A stretch of DNA of 64,000 bases from Fennellomyces sp. T-0311 (taxonomy: Eukaryota; Mucoromycota; Mucoromycetes; Mucorales; Lichtheimiaceae), in NCBI GenBank assembly GCA_025266875.1, contig JALLLT010000001.1, positions 310,001-374,000 of the forward strand. Direction: 5' to 3'. The notes under the pieces were generated by a model that saw only the letters and a list, made by a program, of their open reading frames with translations, was not told the DNA's origin and made no database searches. Position numbers and translations under genes: made by a program. Of this stretch, positions 12,932-24,790 are shown piece by piece (the stretch's first letter is position 1; each line of letters starts with the position of its first letter).

Positions 12932-14446
12932 TTATTTGAGCTTTTGATCACGTTCGAACACCCATTGCAGTTCAACAATTTCACGCCACAGATTCGTTTC
13001 TTGGCCGAACGTATGTAATACGGATTCACGAGCTATGGCGATCCACGTACGCACGCCATTCTCGTAGATTCGTTCGAGTTTGCGGCCGATGCCTGCCAGC
13101 TCCAGTTGAACCAAAGAATTCCAGCTCGCTCTGGCCACAATTAAATTGTGGTAGGACAGGGTGGGATGCAGGGGCGGATAAATTAAGCGATAGGTGACGA
13201 ACAAGTATAAAGCACAACGCGATGCTTCAACCCATCTATTCTCGCTTATCAATCGTCGGAGAAGACTTCTTGCCGCGCGGATCGTCTGAAGCGTGAAAGC
13301 CGGCACGCTAGGTACTTGACTCAGAGCGACCAGTGCAGGGACCACTCGTCTGGCGGTGAGTACTTTATCTTCTTTTGCGAAAAGATGGTATGCGTTGTCA
13401 TGACGACGATGATGGTCCGTCAGAGGTTTATAGATATCGGGAGCCAAAATACGACTCGTGTAATGAGTGTAATTGGATGCATCGAGGACCCGGGGAGTAG
13501 CAATGGTTTGATATGCCTTGACCATGTTGAGTATGTTCCAAGTTTGACATTGCTTTTCAAGTTCTGCTTCATCAAAACCAGGACGCTCCTCGGGACTTGC
13601 GTCGAGCAAATGGTCAAGTCCAGCATAGTCACCCTCGCAGCGCGAGCAGTGACATTCAAAGCTGTTTCCGAAGCGTTGCTTTAGTTCGGCCATACGTTCA
13701 GATTTCGACTGGACCAAGTCGACATAACTGATGGTGATTGGCTCGCCGGGTTGAATATCATCCAGCGCAACAATCAGTTGAGCACCGCGCTTGTAGACAA
13801 CGCCTGCATTAGGACGGCACGAGTGGCGGACATACAGAGAGGTGAGCGGGTAGATGCCCCGCGCAATAGGGTCAAGGTGTTGGTCGTGGTCGAGGATATC
13901 GAACGTGGAGATCTGAACCTTGCGCCACAGTAAGTCAAGTTCCTCGGTAGAGTAGTGGCAACCAAAGGGTTCCAAGGCCGTTACCACGGCGGCGAGGTCG
14001 ATTTTGTTGTCGTCAGCGATGGCGGGTGTGAGCGAGTGGAGGGCCTGGATGGCCAATGGCAGTTGTGGCGGAGAATGCGAATGATGCTTACTCAGACGGT
14101 TGTGACTGTGGAGCGTCAGGGCAGCTCGTTCCAGCAACCAGCGATCCGCGTCCACATCCACATATATATCGTAGTCTTGTGGCTCGCAAAGCACTCGATG
14201 GAATTGCAACCAGGCATTCCGGAAGCACTCATTGCTGCAAAAATAGGCGGACCGGCATCGAGAGCAGCATTGAAGAGCTGTTTTTCGCAAACAATAGTTA
14301 CACCGTTGGCCCCGGATCGTTGGCTGAGGCACACTGGCCAGTGGTTGCTGGGAAAGCAGTGTCGAGCCGGCTACAAAGTGCTTACTGGTCACCAGGCACT
14401 TGTCGTTCGCGATCGCCACACCTTGATTGTGTAAAAAGTCCTCCAT
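12932..14446 (-). CDS. SET and MYND domain protein (SMYD-like), intronless
   Basis: Putative protein-lysine methyltransferase of the SMYD class, 504 residues in a single exon. The MYND zinc finger is at about residues 35-80 (CNYCLRK, CCSRCRSAYFCSNEC, HRVLC) and is inserted in the SET domain as in SMYD proteins. SET motifs follow: HSCRPN near residue 210, GEPITISYVDL near 235, and a post-SET CHCSRC near 265. The rest is a helical C-terminal region. The residue before HSC is Arg (YVRHSCRPN), where active SMYD enzymes have the Asn of an NHSC motif that contacts the cofactor, so catalysis is uncertain. I chose the ATG at 14446; the open frame extends a few codons upstream without an ATG. It is divergent from the membrane-protein gene starting near 14763. 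Confidence 0.88.
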   Translation of the reverse strand: MEDFLHNQGVAIANDKCLVTSKHFVAGSTLLSQQPLASVPQPTIRGQRCNYCLRKTALQCCSRCRSAYFCSNECFRNAWLQFHRVLCEPQDYDIYVDVDADRWLLERAALTLHSHNRLSKHHSHSPPQLPLAIQALHSLTPAIADDNKIDLAAVVTALEPFGCHYSTEELDLLWRKVQISTFDILDHDQHLDPIARGIYPLTSLYVRHSCRPNAGVVYKRGAQLIVALDDIQPGEPITISYVDLVQSKSERMAELKQRFGNSFECHCSRCEGDYAGLDHLLDASPEERPGFDEAELEKQCQTWNILNMVKAYQTIATPRVLDASNYTHYTSRILAPDIYKPLTDHHRRHDNAYHLFAKEDKVLTARRVVPALVALSQVPSVPAFTLQTIRAARSLLRRLISENRWVEASRCALYLFVTYRLIYPPLHPTLSYHNLIVARASWNSLVQLELAGIGRKLERIYENGVRTWIAIARESVLHTFGQETNLWREIVELQWVFERDQKLK

Positions 14447-14762
14447 GAGTTTAAACAAGAGTAGAAGAAGAAAAGAAAAAGGAAAGAAAGGTCCGCACTT
14501 ACCTTTATTAGCGCGCTCTACCTAAAATGGTTCATTTTTGTCGATCCGATGGCCTGTGAAGAACCTTCGTCCTTGACATGCTGTTGCCCCGTTGCACCTT
14601 TGCCCTCCTGTTTTACCCCTTTTGCAATATATTTTTCTCGCTCTTTCTTTCGTTCATCTAACTTCCTTCTTTTATTTTTTTTGTTTATTTCTTCATGGCA
14701 TGATGCAGGAAATTGAAGGTATATATATATAAAGTAATATCGACTGGATTTAATATTTCCAT

Positions 14763-15970
14763 ATGAAATCAGCACGACCCTGTTACGATAGAGGCAATGG
14801 GTGGCCGTTCTGCTCTCCAATGGCTTCGGACACATGGTACAATGGCTCCTACTACGAATTCGTCTGGAATTACAAGTAAAGTTTCATTTCTTTGTGCTGC
14901 TGTTTCATGCATGATAATAACATTACGTTTTCCAGTTACCCGTTCTACGTCGCATCGGTAAAAAGAACTGTCAAAGAGAATTGCAAAGCCTTACGCATAT
15001 TAACGTCATGAATTGATATACCCCAGGAGTACATCAATCTCTTTTTGTATTACAAGGAGAACCATGCGTTTCAGCCAATCAAGAATTGGACAAACGTGCA
15101 CCGTGCGGACGGTCAGCTTGCTGTGCAAGTAGACGATACATGGTTCCCCAATCTACTCGATCCTAGCTCGCCCAACAGGACATGGTCAATGTATGGACTC
15201 TATTTACCTGCAGGCAAGGATCCTGCATCCGAGCTCACGAATCCAGAGAGCCAATACCCCCGTCCCTTCAACTTCTCCGTCGTGCGTAAGTCTAAAGCTA
15301 CTAAAGCTTTCTTACTACGTTCCTTTCTTAACCTCCTTAAAAACCAGAGCCATCGTACTCCTCCAACCATCCAGCACAGCAGCAACCTGATGATAAATCA
15401 AGCAGTGGATTGCCAATCTGGGGAGTAACTGTAATTACTTTTGGTATACTGTCAGCTGGTCTTGTTGCCTTTGCAGTGTGTATGATTACTCGGCGTCGTC
15501 GCAGAAATCAATTGAGTGACACCCTGGTGGTTTTGCCTCTACCTACACAAGATACCAAGCAAATGGCCGAGTTAGACTCTTCTATCTACTCGACAACTCC
15601 TATTATGGTAGGAACAACTGCTAGCAACAATTCTACACCGCGATTGTCCAGTCAATTTTATAACAATTCGTCGTCTCGCCGGTCTTCGGGGATGCTACCT
15701 AATCGCAGTGGGTTCGCCAACGGTCGTTCCTCAGGATCGTTCGATGATACCAGTAGCCGTAGGCTGGCCGATAGCACGTTCATGTGGATGGTCGACTCAC
15801 CGGATAGCGAAGAAGATGAACAGCGCAGAAGGAAATTGGGCGAAGCGTTGCTAGCGCAACAGTTGCAAGATGAAGAAGGTGCTTCTGTTAAATATGCCGA
15901 ACGCAGACCAATTACCGTGAATGATGGTGTTTCAGGACAAGAAAGCCATGCTGTTTTTGAAGAACGATAA
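14763..15970 (+). CDS. Single-pass membrane protein with Trp/Tyr-rich ectodomain
   Basis: Not recognised. The mature part reads ARPCYDRGNGWPFCSPMASD, then DTWYNGSYYEFVWNY, then after two introns a Tyr/Asn-rich region with a potential N-glycosylation site (NRT in SSPNRTWSMYG). After a further intron comes a Ser/Gln-rich stalk, one clear transmembrane helix (VTVITFGILSAGLVAFAVCM), a stop-transfer cluster of six Arg, and a Ser-rich cytoplasmic tail of about 170 residues ending at 15970. This order suggests a type I surface receptor or sensor; that is inference. The annotated ATG at 14763 gives no signal peptide. An alternative intron with a GTATAT donor near 14718 and a CAG acceptor near 14772 could join an upstream exon, so the true start is unsettled. 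It converges with the kinase gene, leaving 148 bp of TA-rich shared 3' region. Confidence 0.75.
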
Positions 15971-16118
15971 TAATTTCTTAACTTACAATAGAGTCCACTC
16001 TGGGAAGTTATCTTATTTTTTTCTATATCTATCGCAAACATCTTCTTCCTTTTCCCCTCTCTTATAATAGCAGTAATATAATAATAATATAATATAATAT
16101 AGTATATATAAGAGCTTG

Positions 16119-18842
16119 CTACAGCTTCAGTTCAGCTAATATACGACTGCACATATTTTTATACAGCCACGGGTCTCCGCTCACCCTTCGGAACTGCAGC
16201 CCGTGCATTCCCAAAAGCCATGACACCTTGACAATGTATATCTCGAACCGTACTACCAGATCAGGTACGGTAATGGCACCAGTATTGTTGTTCTCCTGTT
16301 CAGGCACTTCGTCCTTCTTTTTATCCGTAACGCGATTCATGTCGATACTTGGCATATGTACACATTCAAACCGTCCTTTGCTCTCGCGCCACTTGACACC
16401 AATACGTTCCAAAACGCGAATCAGATCTGCACGTATAACCGAAGGATGTTTGGTCGACGTCGTTGTGACCGAAAATAAGCCTTTCAAAAACACTTGTTTG
16501 ACAGTTTCATCAGCTGTACCCTGAGGCCGCGATGTAGTGGACGGATAAACATGCTCGTGCGACTCGAACTCTTGTGGCAATGACTGTGCTGGTGCCTTGC
16601 CTGATGCTACTCGGTTTTCTGTAAGTGGATTGGATCCACTCACCGTCGCTTGCCGTGGCCTTCGTTGCGGATGTCGCTTGTGATGACTTTCAGTCGTCGT
16701 TGTACTGCCAGCCCTGCCCAGCAGATGGCTGACTTTGGTTCCAAGACTAGAACCACCACTTCCAGTATTCGTTGGTGAATTTACCTCGACGTCCTTTCTG
16801 GTGGTCGATGAAGTCGACATAGGAGATAATTCGGTACTGTTACGTGAATTGCGTCTTTGTTCCAAAGATGATCGATGATGCTGTATTGCGTTGCTGAGGC
16901 GCTTAAATACGTTTCCATGATGATGATGATCGTTTTCGTTTTCTTCTGTAGAAGAACTTTCGGATGTCCGTCCAAATGGAGGTCGACTTATTAAACGATG
17001 CAACCCACTCTCCAGAATATTCGGCCGATCCGCTTCCACGATGTGTCCTTCATCATCTATTCTGATATTCGTACGGCCCCGTCGTCCGAATGCAATCCCA
17101 GTAGTCGTTGGGCCGATTGGCTTGTTGCTATGGTTAAACATCTCTCCGCTATTGGCGGCATAAGGTTCGTGTTCAAAAGGCGATGAGTCGGCGGGGTGAG
17201 CAGTTTCCGGTATAGAAATGTCTGGAATGCGTAGATGACGATTGTTGGATTCATCAAAGGATCTCATGCTGCTAGTGGATGTGCGTGGATTATCTGGATC
17301 AGAGGCAGTGGCTCGTCGTTCTCGTTCTATGCGTTCTTTGACTAGATAATAAATGGACACAAGAGGGTGATAGGCTGCTGGAATAGACTGAGGGTCGTCG
17401 TTTGGCATGGAATAAGGCTTTCTGCTGGGTATCGGCGAATGAACTCGCGAAGCAGAAGTGTGATGTGTTTGGCGGGAACGTTTTGCAAGTGTTTTTGCAG
17501 CCTTTTGGTATTCTTCAGAGGTGATGATAGACTCGAGCTGTTGCTTGATTTCGGCTTCGGTACCGAACCCGAACCCGGTCATATTCCGAATAACATCCAT
17601 ATCCACCGGTAACATCAGCGGCGCACGGTCCGGCAAATGGTTGTCTATTGGGTTATCGTACCCACGATTCATCCATGGGTGCACGATGATTTCGGAAATC
17701 GTTGCTCGATGGTTCGGGTTCGTGACAAGCATTCGTGATAATAGATTTTTGCACTCTATAGATATACATACACCATCAGCGGGAGGGCTCTTGTTACGTA
17801 TGTCATACATTTATTACCTGAACTTAGATGGCTAGGATAATCAACATGACCGCGCTTGATTTTCGCATGAAGAGCGGGCATACTCTGGTCATCAAACGGT
17901 ACCTTACCGCAGACCAAAACGTAAAGCACGATGCCGAAGCTCCACACGTCGACCTCGGGGCCGGTGTAGGCTTTTGCGTGAAGCAGTTCGGGGGCGGCAA
18001 AGTAAAGTGATCCACAAAAAGTCGACAGATGGGATCGCGGCGAAAACAGGTTTGATAGGCCAAAATCAATGATCTTTACATGGCCCGATTGGGAGATTAG
18101 AATGTTCTCGATCTTGAGATCTACCTGCACGTTTTAGACTTTTTCGCAACAAGCAAAGACCGACATTACCTCGATGGACAATGGAGTTTCTATGGCAGTA
18201 ATCTTATGGTTCCCCGGGTTAGTCGCCAAATTAAAATTAAATCTTATCGGGGTCCTTTTACCTAATGCGCTCACGATCTGGCGTGCAAAGCGCCGGGCAT
18301 GCTTTTCTTTCAGCTTGCCATGCGAAATTATGTAATCGAGCAGCTGGCCCCCGCCGACATACTCCATAAACAAATAATAGTACGGATCAAGCACCACCAA
18401 TTCCTTTAGACTGACAATATGCGGATGGTATAGCAGCAGCATGATGCTGGCTTCCCGGATCGTCCGCACTTCTCGGTTCTCATCCTTGTCGTTTTTCGCT
18501 TCGGCTGCAAAGCTCCGAGGAACAATCTTTACAGCCAACTAGCAAAACCTATCAGCAACCGTAACCTTGGAAACACACATGAGGACAAACCTTGTCATGA
18601 GTTAAATTATGCATCGCCAATTTGACTTTGCCCATTGACCCACTACCCAACGTAGTGACGAGCGTATAGTTGCCAATCACTTTGCGTGGTTTGGATCTTG
18701 GTTTTGGATGGGGCGATTTCGATGGCGATGTAGGTCGCTGTTGCTTACTGACACGTTCTTCGTAGGACGGCGGTGCTACATCGACATTAAGTGATTCACT
18801 GGTGGCTGAATCCACACCATGATGTGAATCCTTTGTAGACAT
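16119..18842 (-). CDS. KIN1: Kin1/MARK/PAR-1-type serine/threonine kinase with KA1 domain
   Basis: CAMK-group kinase linked in fungi to polarity, exocytosis and septation. The N-terminus (MSTKDSHHG) is Ser/Pro-rich. The kinase domain opens with [18 protein letters not shown] and contains the catalytic Lys in AVKIVPRSF. The catalytic loop reads [10 protein letters not shown] once two short introns near 18120-18260 are removed. It is followed by DFGLSNLF, an activation-loop STFCGS, an APE-equivalent AAPELL, and [24 protein letters not shown]-like segment ([20 protein letters not shown]) follows, then a long Ser/His-rich linker, and a C-terminal KA1 domain ending [19 protein letters not shown] with the stop at 16119. 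KA1 domains bind acidic lipids and autoinhibit. About 840 residues. All catalytic residues are present. Confidence 0.92.
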
Positions 18843-19877
18843 GGTGGATCGGTCAACGCAATGTGGAAGAGGTAGTTCTTTTTTGTGCTTGCGAAAGTAT
18901 GCTTAACTTAACACAGTTAATTGAAAAGAAAGGAAAAGGGGTTTCAAAAAAGTAAAGACGATCCGAGAGTCAGCTGCACCCAAACACTTGGTATCTCGGC
19001 GAATATTCCATACGGGCTGTTTTTTACTCTCTCGAACTTACGGTGGAGCGTCTTTGGTTGTACGTTTTGTTTGTATCCATTAAATACTTATCTATAACAC
19101 AATCAGGGAAGTGGATGTTGTGGAAGGTGTGTATATTGGCTTGAGAATTTTGCTTTACGTGCTACGTAGTAATTGCGTAAACCTCCTATTATGTACACTT
19201 CTTTGGGTATAGTAGTTATTCAGGTGACCGTAAGACCGTAGGGTGCGTCGAATTCATTGTGTGTATGCTCAAAGATGTAATCATGATAAATATAATACAT
19301 CCCCATTGGAGTTATGCTGAATTAGACTAGTGGTATTTTGATCATTAAATGCGTACACGTTTCATCGTGTCTCCATACAAAGCGAATCTTGGTTCGTGAA
19401 CAACTTGCTTTTCAGTATTCTAATCTGGAATCTGTTATCATTTGTCGAATCTTTTGAAGCCATACTGTGCTGCAGGTACCAGTGAGGGCAATATCGATTC
19501 TTCTGATCTTTCGATCCACTTGATTTAATATATATCCTTTCGTAATAATAGGAGAAAAGTAATCTAAGTTATACTTTGCGTCAGAAACGGCACCCAAACC
19601 GTCTCAGTTTTCCTTTGTGGCCAATAATGAAAGAAATATATCAATGGAAATTCTTTGTTTTCGAGTTGAAACACCAAATTTAAGCGTCAGTAAGCGTTTC
19701 CATTCGAGGACGCTACAAAGATTTGAATGGTTCAAGAGAAGACGATGTTTATCGACCCTGGTAGAAGCTAGCAACTGCTTTGTCGCCATGGCAACGTAAT
19801 AAATATACCAGATCCATGCAAAGTTCACGTTCCGATGGAACTTTAGTCTTATTTTCTCTTTTCTGTCGTCAAAGCAA
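18843..19877. other. Divergent intergenic region of about 1 kb
   Basis: It separates the minus-strand kinase from the plus-strand hydrolase and must hold both promoters. It is AT-rich with poly-A/T tracts. I see no gene and no clear canonical motif beyond TA-rich stretches near 19290 and 19525. Confidence 0.5.
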
Positions 19878-21826
19878 ATGGGTGTTCTGAAAAAGCTCAT
19901 TGCAGCTTCGACTGCTACCGTTCTGGTCTATGGGGTAAACTACTCATTCCAAAGCTTTTAACGAATGGGGTCATTGACTGTTGGGAATTCTAGGTCATTG
20001 TGTTTGCATTGTGCTTTCCAGCCCCACAACGATGGTGAGTAAAACATGACACTGATAAGATAGAAGTAATTAGTTTGACTGGGTATATTTGGGGGGTCGT
20101 AGGATGATCTATCTAAATTGGATTAACTATCCTTTTACTGAAAATTTGAAAGTACCTGAAGTCTTCGGCTTTGCGCGTACGTATACCTGCCATTAGTTTT
20201 GGTATTCAACGTCTAATTACACATCCGAATACATAGATAACAAAATCCGAAATATACACTTTACTACAAGTGATAATATCACGATAGGTTTGAAAGATGA
20301 AAGAAGCAATAGAAAAAAGATTAACACTGTTGAGAGAAAAGGTGCATGGCATATTTTACCCACTTTGTATTATCAAAAGCATGATCTCCGAGCCAATCCG
20401 GATATTCCTGACGATACAGTTTATGATGCGGCACTCTCAAACCCTAGCTATGACACGGTAGTGTATTTCCACGGAAATGCATTGAACCGTGCCGCGCCCT
20501 GGCGCACAGATTTGTACAAGGTTTGAAAGTTTTTTTTTATATATATCTATCTGTTTACGACATTCTGTATCACTCTAACATGGCTCGGCCTATTGCGCGA
20601 ATATAGAGATTAGGTGATAAGTTCAACCGTTTAAACATTATCGCGATTGATTACCGCGGTTTCGGTGACTCTAGTATATATGCAAAATAAGTATATTGAT
20701 ACATTCTAGGGAAGTCTCACATTGTTTTGGATTTAGACGGCGTACCATCCGAACAAGGATTACGTCTAGACGCTTTGGCGACAATCGATTGGCTATTGGA
20801 ACGAAACGGTACACCCTCATCAAATAAAAATATTGAAAAAGACGCTAAGAAAAAATTTTTTTATGTGTAGTGACTCCGGATCGCATTTCTCTTATCGGCC
20901 ACTCCCTTGGTAAGACTATATAGCGATAACAGCAGAAAATTGGGGGGCGGGAGGGGAAGGATACCAATGGAAGCTGAAACGTTTTCCAGGGACTGGTGTT
21001 GCCACTTCGTTAGCATACGACATGACCGAGAGAGGTATTAGCACGTTTTTTTTTTTCATCATCAGCATGAAAAGTGACACACACATCTTTTCCCTTTTGG
21101 GGATGAAGGCCAGTCGCCAAACGCGCTGATACTGAAAGCTGCATACAGCTCGTTGCCGAACCTCATTTTTGAATATCGGATGCTAAAGTACTTTACCGTA
21201 TTGGGCCCAGTCCGTCTGGTTCCTTCTGTCCAAAGTAAGTCAAGAACCAATTTGTCTTTCTAAATCTGACAAGCTTGATAGATTGGCTATTGCACCGTTT
21301 ACTACACGTATACGATTCCGTTTCCCGTATTGAGGTTAGCTTTGAATGGAGGGAGAGGAGAGGAAAGGGAATGTTAAAGCTTTTCTTTTATTTTTTTTCT
21401 TGATTGACAAATTCGAAATATAGCATCTGGAATGTCCTATTCTACTTACATACGGTGCCTCGGATCTTGAGATACCGGGGCACAATTCACAGTTACTGTT
21501 CCACCGAGCCGTATATGGAGGCGGACTGGGCTTTGCCAAGGATTGGATGGACCATGATGACTCGATAAAACGGCGCATAATTCCTAACGAGGCGACGGTA
21601 TATCAAAAAGATCAGATTCATCTCGTCAAATTACACCACGCGGACCATAACAATGGTAAAAGACTTGATAAACAGATAAAAATAAGGGGGGTGGAGGGTT
21701 TATCATTGTGGAGAAGAAACTGACACTGATAATAATGGTCCGATATTTTCTTCTTTAGTTGGTTACTACGATTACATGTTTCAGGGGATGGCTGATATCA
21801 CAGGGTGGCATCAAGGCTTATCATAG
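19878..21826 (+). CDS. ABHD12-like alpha/beta hydrolase, membrane anchored
   Basis: Serine hydrolase of the ABHD12/BEM46-like group, which includes lysophospholipid lipases. It begins MGVLKKLIAASTATVLVYG, a transmembrane anchor continuing after an intron as VIVFALCFPAPQR. The fold is marked by VVYFHGNALNRA (oxyanion region), IIAIDYRGFGDS, the nucleophile elbow SLIGHSLG near 20890-20910, the Asp-containing YGASDLEIPGHNS near 21450, and a C-terminal His in KLHHADHNN near 21630. The triad Ser, Asp and His is therefore complete. The stop is at 21824-21826. About ten introns, some 50-60 nt, interrupt the frame and all joins checked keep phase; for example TIG/AWHILP joins over an intron ending near 20340. 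The substrate is not deducible from sequence. Confidence 0.88.
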
Positions 21827-22084
21827 TGTAAACTAGAAGGAATTTGGGGTGCGGAGCAAACGGATAAACAATTTCTGAGCCATGATTGGATTTGTTTTTT
21901 ACTGGCGTTCCTAAATTACACTTGGCATAAGCCAGTCGATTGGTAGAGTTTCCAACCTTCCTTTCTTAACTTTTTTTTTTGTTGCAGATCCGCTTACGAA
22001 GGATACCCAAACCCAACAAAAAAAATATTCTTTTTTTCTTTTCCTTCCATTTTACAGCCTTTTTTTTGTTCTGTTCGATATACC

Positions 22085-23722
22085 ATGGGTAACGCGCCAT
22101 CACAACAGTTCCCGATCAATGATGCAGCAACATCAACCTTATCGGCTCGAGGTCAACAACGGTTATCACATGCGCCTTATGTGAACTTCTTCGAAGTCGC
22201 TGCAGTAAACCAACCACCGCCGCCAACTCGACCAAAGAAAAAGCCTGCAACTTCAATGTCCTCGGGTGGTAGAACGAACAGTAGTCGCAGCAGCAGTAAA
22301 TCATCACAAGGAAGCGCTAGTAGTGTCACTACTTCGGCCCGCAGTGACAAACGACCTTCTCGATCGATGCCCCCGCGTATGAACTCGGGCTTCTCCGACA
22401 GTTCAACACTTGTTCCACTTACTGATCCTCCGCCGAAATTGGACTTTGCAATGCTTGATGGTCGACGATATTTGATTCATCCGGAAGCTCGATTTTTCTT
22501 ACCATTCGATGACGACGAATCGGATCGGATTGTTATTATGGTACTATATAATGGCTGTTTTGATATTATAATACTTGATAGCTGACCAATTTTGTTTTAT
22601 ATATAGCACTTTATGTTGAAGTATGCATTCAATAGTAGTTTCAAAGCTCCTGTTGCCGATTTACTGGGTCGTACGACATCTCGCTCGCAAGTTCTTGATA
22701 TCGGATGTGGACCTGGCACATGGTATAGTTTCGGGAAACACGAAATCTGGGTATTTTTTAATTCTTATTGTTTGATGTACAATGTAGGGTTCTCGAAATG
22801 GCTAGTGATTTTCCCCATGCAGGTAAGATAATGATAACCACAAAAATACGTATATGAGTTTTCTTATCGTATGGTATAAACCGCATTAGATTTTTACGGC
22901 ATCGATCTGTGTCCCATGTTCCCTAATTCTATCAAACCCAGCAACGCACGTTTCCTTCAGCATGACATCCTTGACACACTTCCATTTTCCGACAATTCGC
23001 TTGACTACATCCATATGCGGGTCATGTTGTCCAACCTGACACAAACACAGTTGACCCGACTACTCGGCGAAGTCAACCGCATACTGAAGCCACTTGGATA
23101 CATCGAGTTAGTCGATGTTGAATACCGAGTGCAGCGGCCAGGACCGATTGCGGAACAACTGTTAAACCAAAAACGTAACGAATCTGACATGAAAAAAATC
23201 CCGAAAATCAAGCTAACCTCAATAATGGTAGTCGCTGAAACGATGCTGAACAACGATATCGATTTCCAGCTGTGTTATCATTTGTCGACATTGCTGATGA
23301 CCCAGCAACCTGGATTTGTTGATGTCCATCAAGACCGCGTTACGATTCCCTTGGGCTGGGGAGGTCAACTTGGTCATATCCATGGTCAGACAATGGAAGG
23401 ATTTTATCAATCATTGCATCGCAGTATACGTCAGGCTACGTGTACACCCGAATACCCCGAAGGCTTGGTGGATTCAACCATTCAAGAAGCCATGATGGAG
23501 TGCCAAAAGTATCAGTCTCATTGCACTTGGTATGCCTGTTATGGTCAAAAGCCCGCAAACTCATCTGTGACGAATTTGGCAATTACTGGTCCAGCTGCAT
23601 CTGCTGACACACAACGGCGTGTTTCACACAAGACGGCCGCAGCAGGCTCTGTGCCGCCTCCGATTGTCGAAGAAACGGCATGGGAGTCCATCAATGATTT
23701 TGTTGACGGCTACGTCGACTGA
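22085..23722 (+). CDS. SAM-dependent methyltransferase with N-myristoylation signal
   Basis: Class I methyltransferase of the type common in fungi (UMTA/LaeA-like). The N-terminus MGNAPSQQF fits the N-myristoylation rule (Gly2, Ser6), so membrane attachment is likely by inference. Residues 20-130 are Ser/Arg/Pro-rich and probably disordered. The catalytic domain starts near FMLKYAFNSSF. Motif I is VLDIGCGPGTW, motif II is FYGIDLCPMFP, a further motif is LQHDILDTLPF, and the substrate-side region has GYIELVDVEY. The C-terminal segment is Ser/Ala-rich and ends at 23722. Three introns were seen: 22541-22606, one starting near 22723 and one near 22825. It converges with the bZIP gene. The substrate is unknown. 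Confidence 0.87.
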
Positions 23723-24001
23723 AGAAAGTGTACCTATATCATTCCTACTGCGTTTTCATTCTTGTACATATATTGTATCGTTTGTAATTCTATCTTAATA
23801 TATATATATATATCTCACACAAAAATATAAGCTTTTTTTTCACTGACATTTTATTGGGGTACTGATGATATGTTCTATATATATATGTGGGTGTAAAGCA
23901 AATTCAAAATAAACAAGAGAAAGGGTAAGATATACGAATACTGACAAATGAAAAAGAGAAGGAAAAAAAAAGTATGGTAGAAGTAGAAAGGAGATAGAAT
24001 C

Positions 24002-24790
24002 CTAATGAGAGCACTTTGCGGTCAAAGCCTTGTGGGCTTCAGCCAATTGTTCCTCAAGAACACGGATGCGTTCTTGCAGGTCCTTGTCTTTGGATTCTAA
24101 ACCCGACTTTTCTGACTCGAGCACGGCTACGCGTGTGGTCAGTCGGGTATTCTCACCCTCCAACTCGGTTACACGTTTCTCCAAGGCTTCCATCTTGAGC
24201 AACTTCTTAAGTCTGGATCGACGCGCAGCATCGGTATTTCGCTGACGTTTGAGCGCAATGTCATCTGATTCCTTGTCGCTCAGGGCAGAGCTGGCCTTTC
24301 GCTTGCTACCAGTGGACAATTGAGTAGCAGTAGGCGATGGCATGGTCATTTCCGTCTTGGGCATGATGGGGACGGGGCGACGCTGCTGCTGGGGAGCAGG
24401 ACGCACAGCAACGGGTTGTTGTTGTTGCTTTGGCCAGATGTCAGGGAACAGAGGTATACAGGGCGACTGCTGTTGTTGAACAGCGACAGTTTCCTTTTGA
24501 GGACTGGCGGTAAGCGGGGGCGACTGAGGCAGCAAATTGGCCGATTGGGGCGTCGACACCAAAGGTGTGGTGGGAGCCGATGAAAGGAGATCGGTTTGTG
24601 TCAAAAGGCCAGAATGCTGCAGCTCGTCCGCCAGCCAGTCATCGATCATAAAGTTGGAACTGGGAGTGGTCGTCTGCGAAAGCTCGAGAAGCTGCGAAAG
24701 TTGATCTTGTTGCAAAAGATAAGGTTGCGTCATGTTGATGGCAGACAACAGGGCGTCTGTGCCGATAGGAGTGTTTGCTGATGTGGACAT
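24002..24790 (-). CDS. GCN4: bZIP transcription factor, Gcn4/Cpc1 type
   Basis: Probable activator of amino-acid biosynthesis genes in general (cross-pathway) control. The protein is 262 residues in one exon. It has a Gln/Pro-rich N-terminal half with acidic and aromatic patches (FMIDDWLADEL near residues 48-58; PLFPDIWP near 115), which resemble Gcn4-type activation motifs. The C-terminal bZIP has a basic region RQRNTDAARRSRLKKLLKME and a leucine zipper with heptad Leu over about five turns (MEALEKRVTELEGENTRL onward). NTxAARRSR is the Gcn4/Cpc1 hallmark, as opposed to AP-1 or CREB types. The 5' leader has exactly two upstream ATGs, each opening a short uORF, which supports the assignment because this class is controlled by uORFs. 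The symbol is by analogy; orthology was not tested. Confidence 0.85.
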   Translation of the reverse strand: MSTSANTPIGTDALLSAINMTQPYLLQQDQLSQLLELSQTTTPSSNFMIDDWLADELQHSGLLTQTDLLSSAPTTPLVSTPQSANLLPQSPPLTASPQKETVAVQQQQSPCIPLFPDIWPKQQQQPVAVRPAPQQQRRPVPIMPKTEMTMPSPTATQLSTGSKRKASSALSDKESDDIALKRQRNTDAARRSRLKKLLKMEALEKRVTELEGENTRLTTRVAVLESEKSGLESKDKDLQERIRVLEEQLAEAHKALTAKCSH

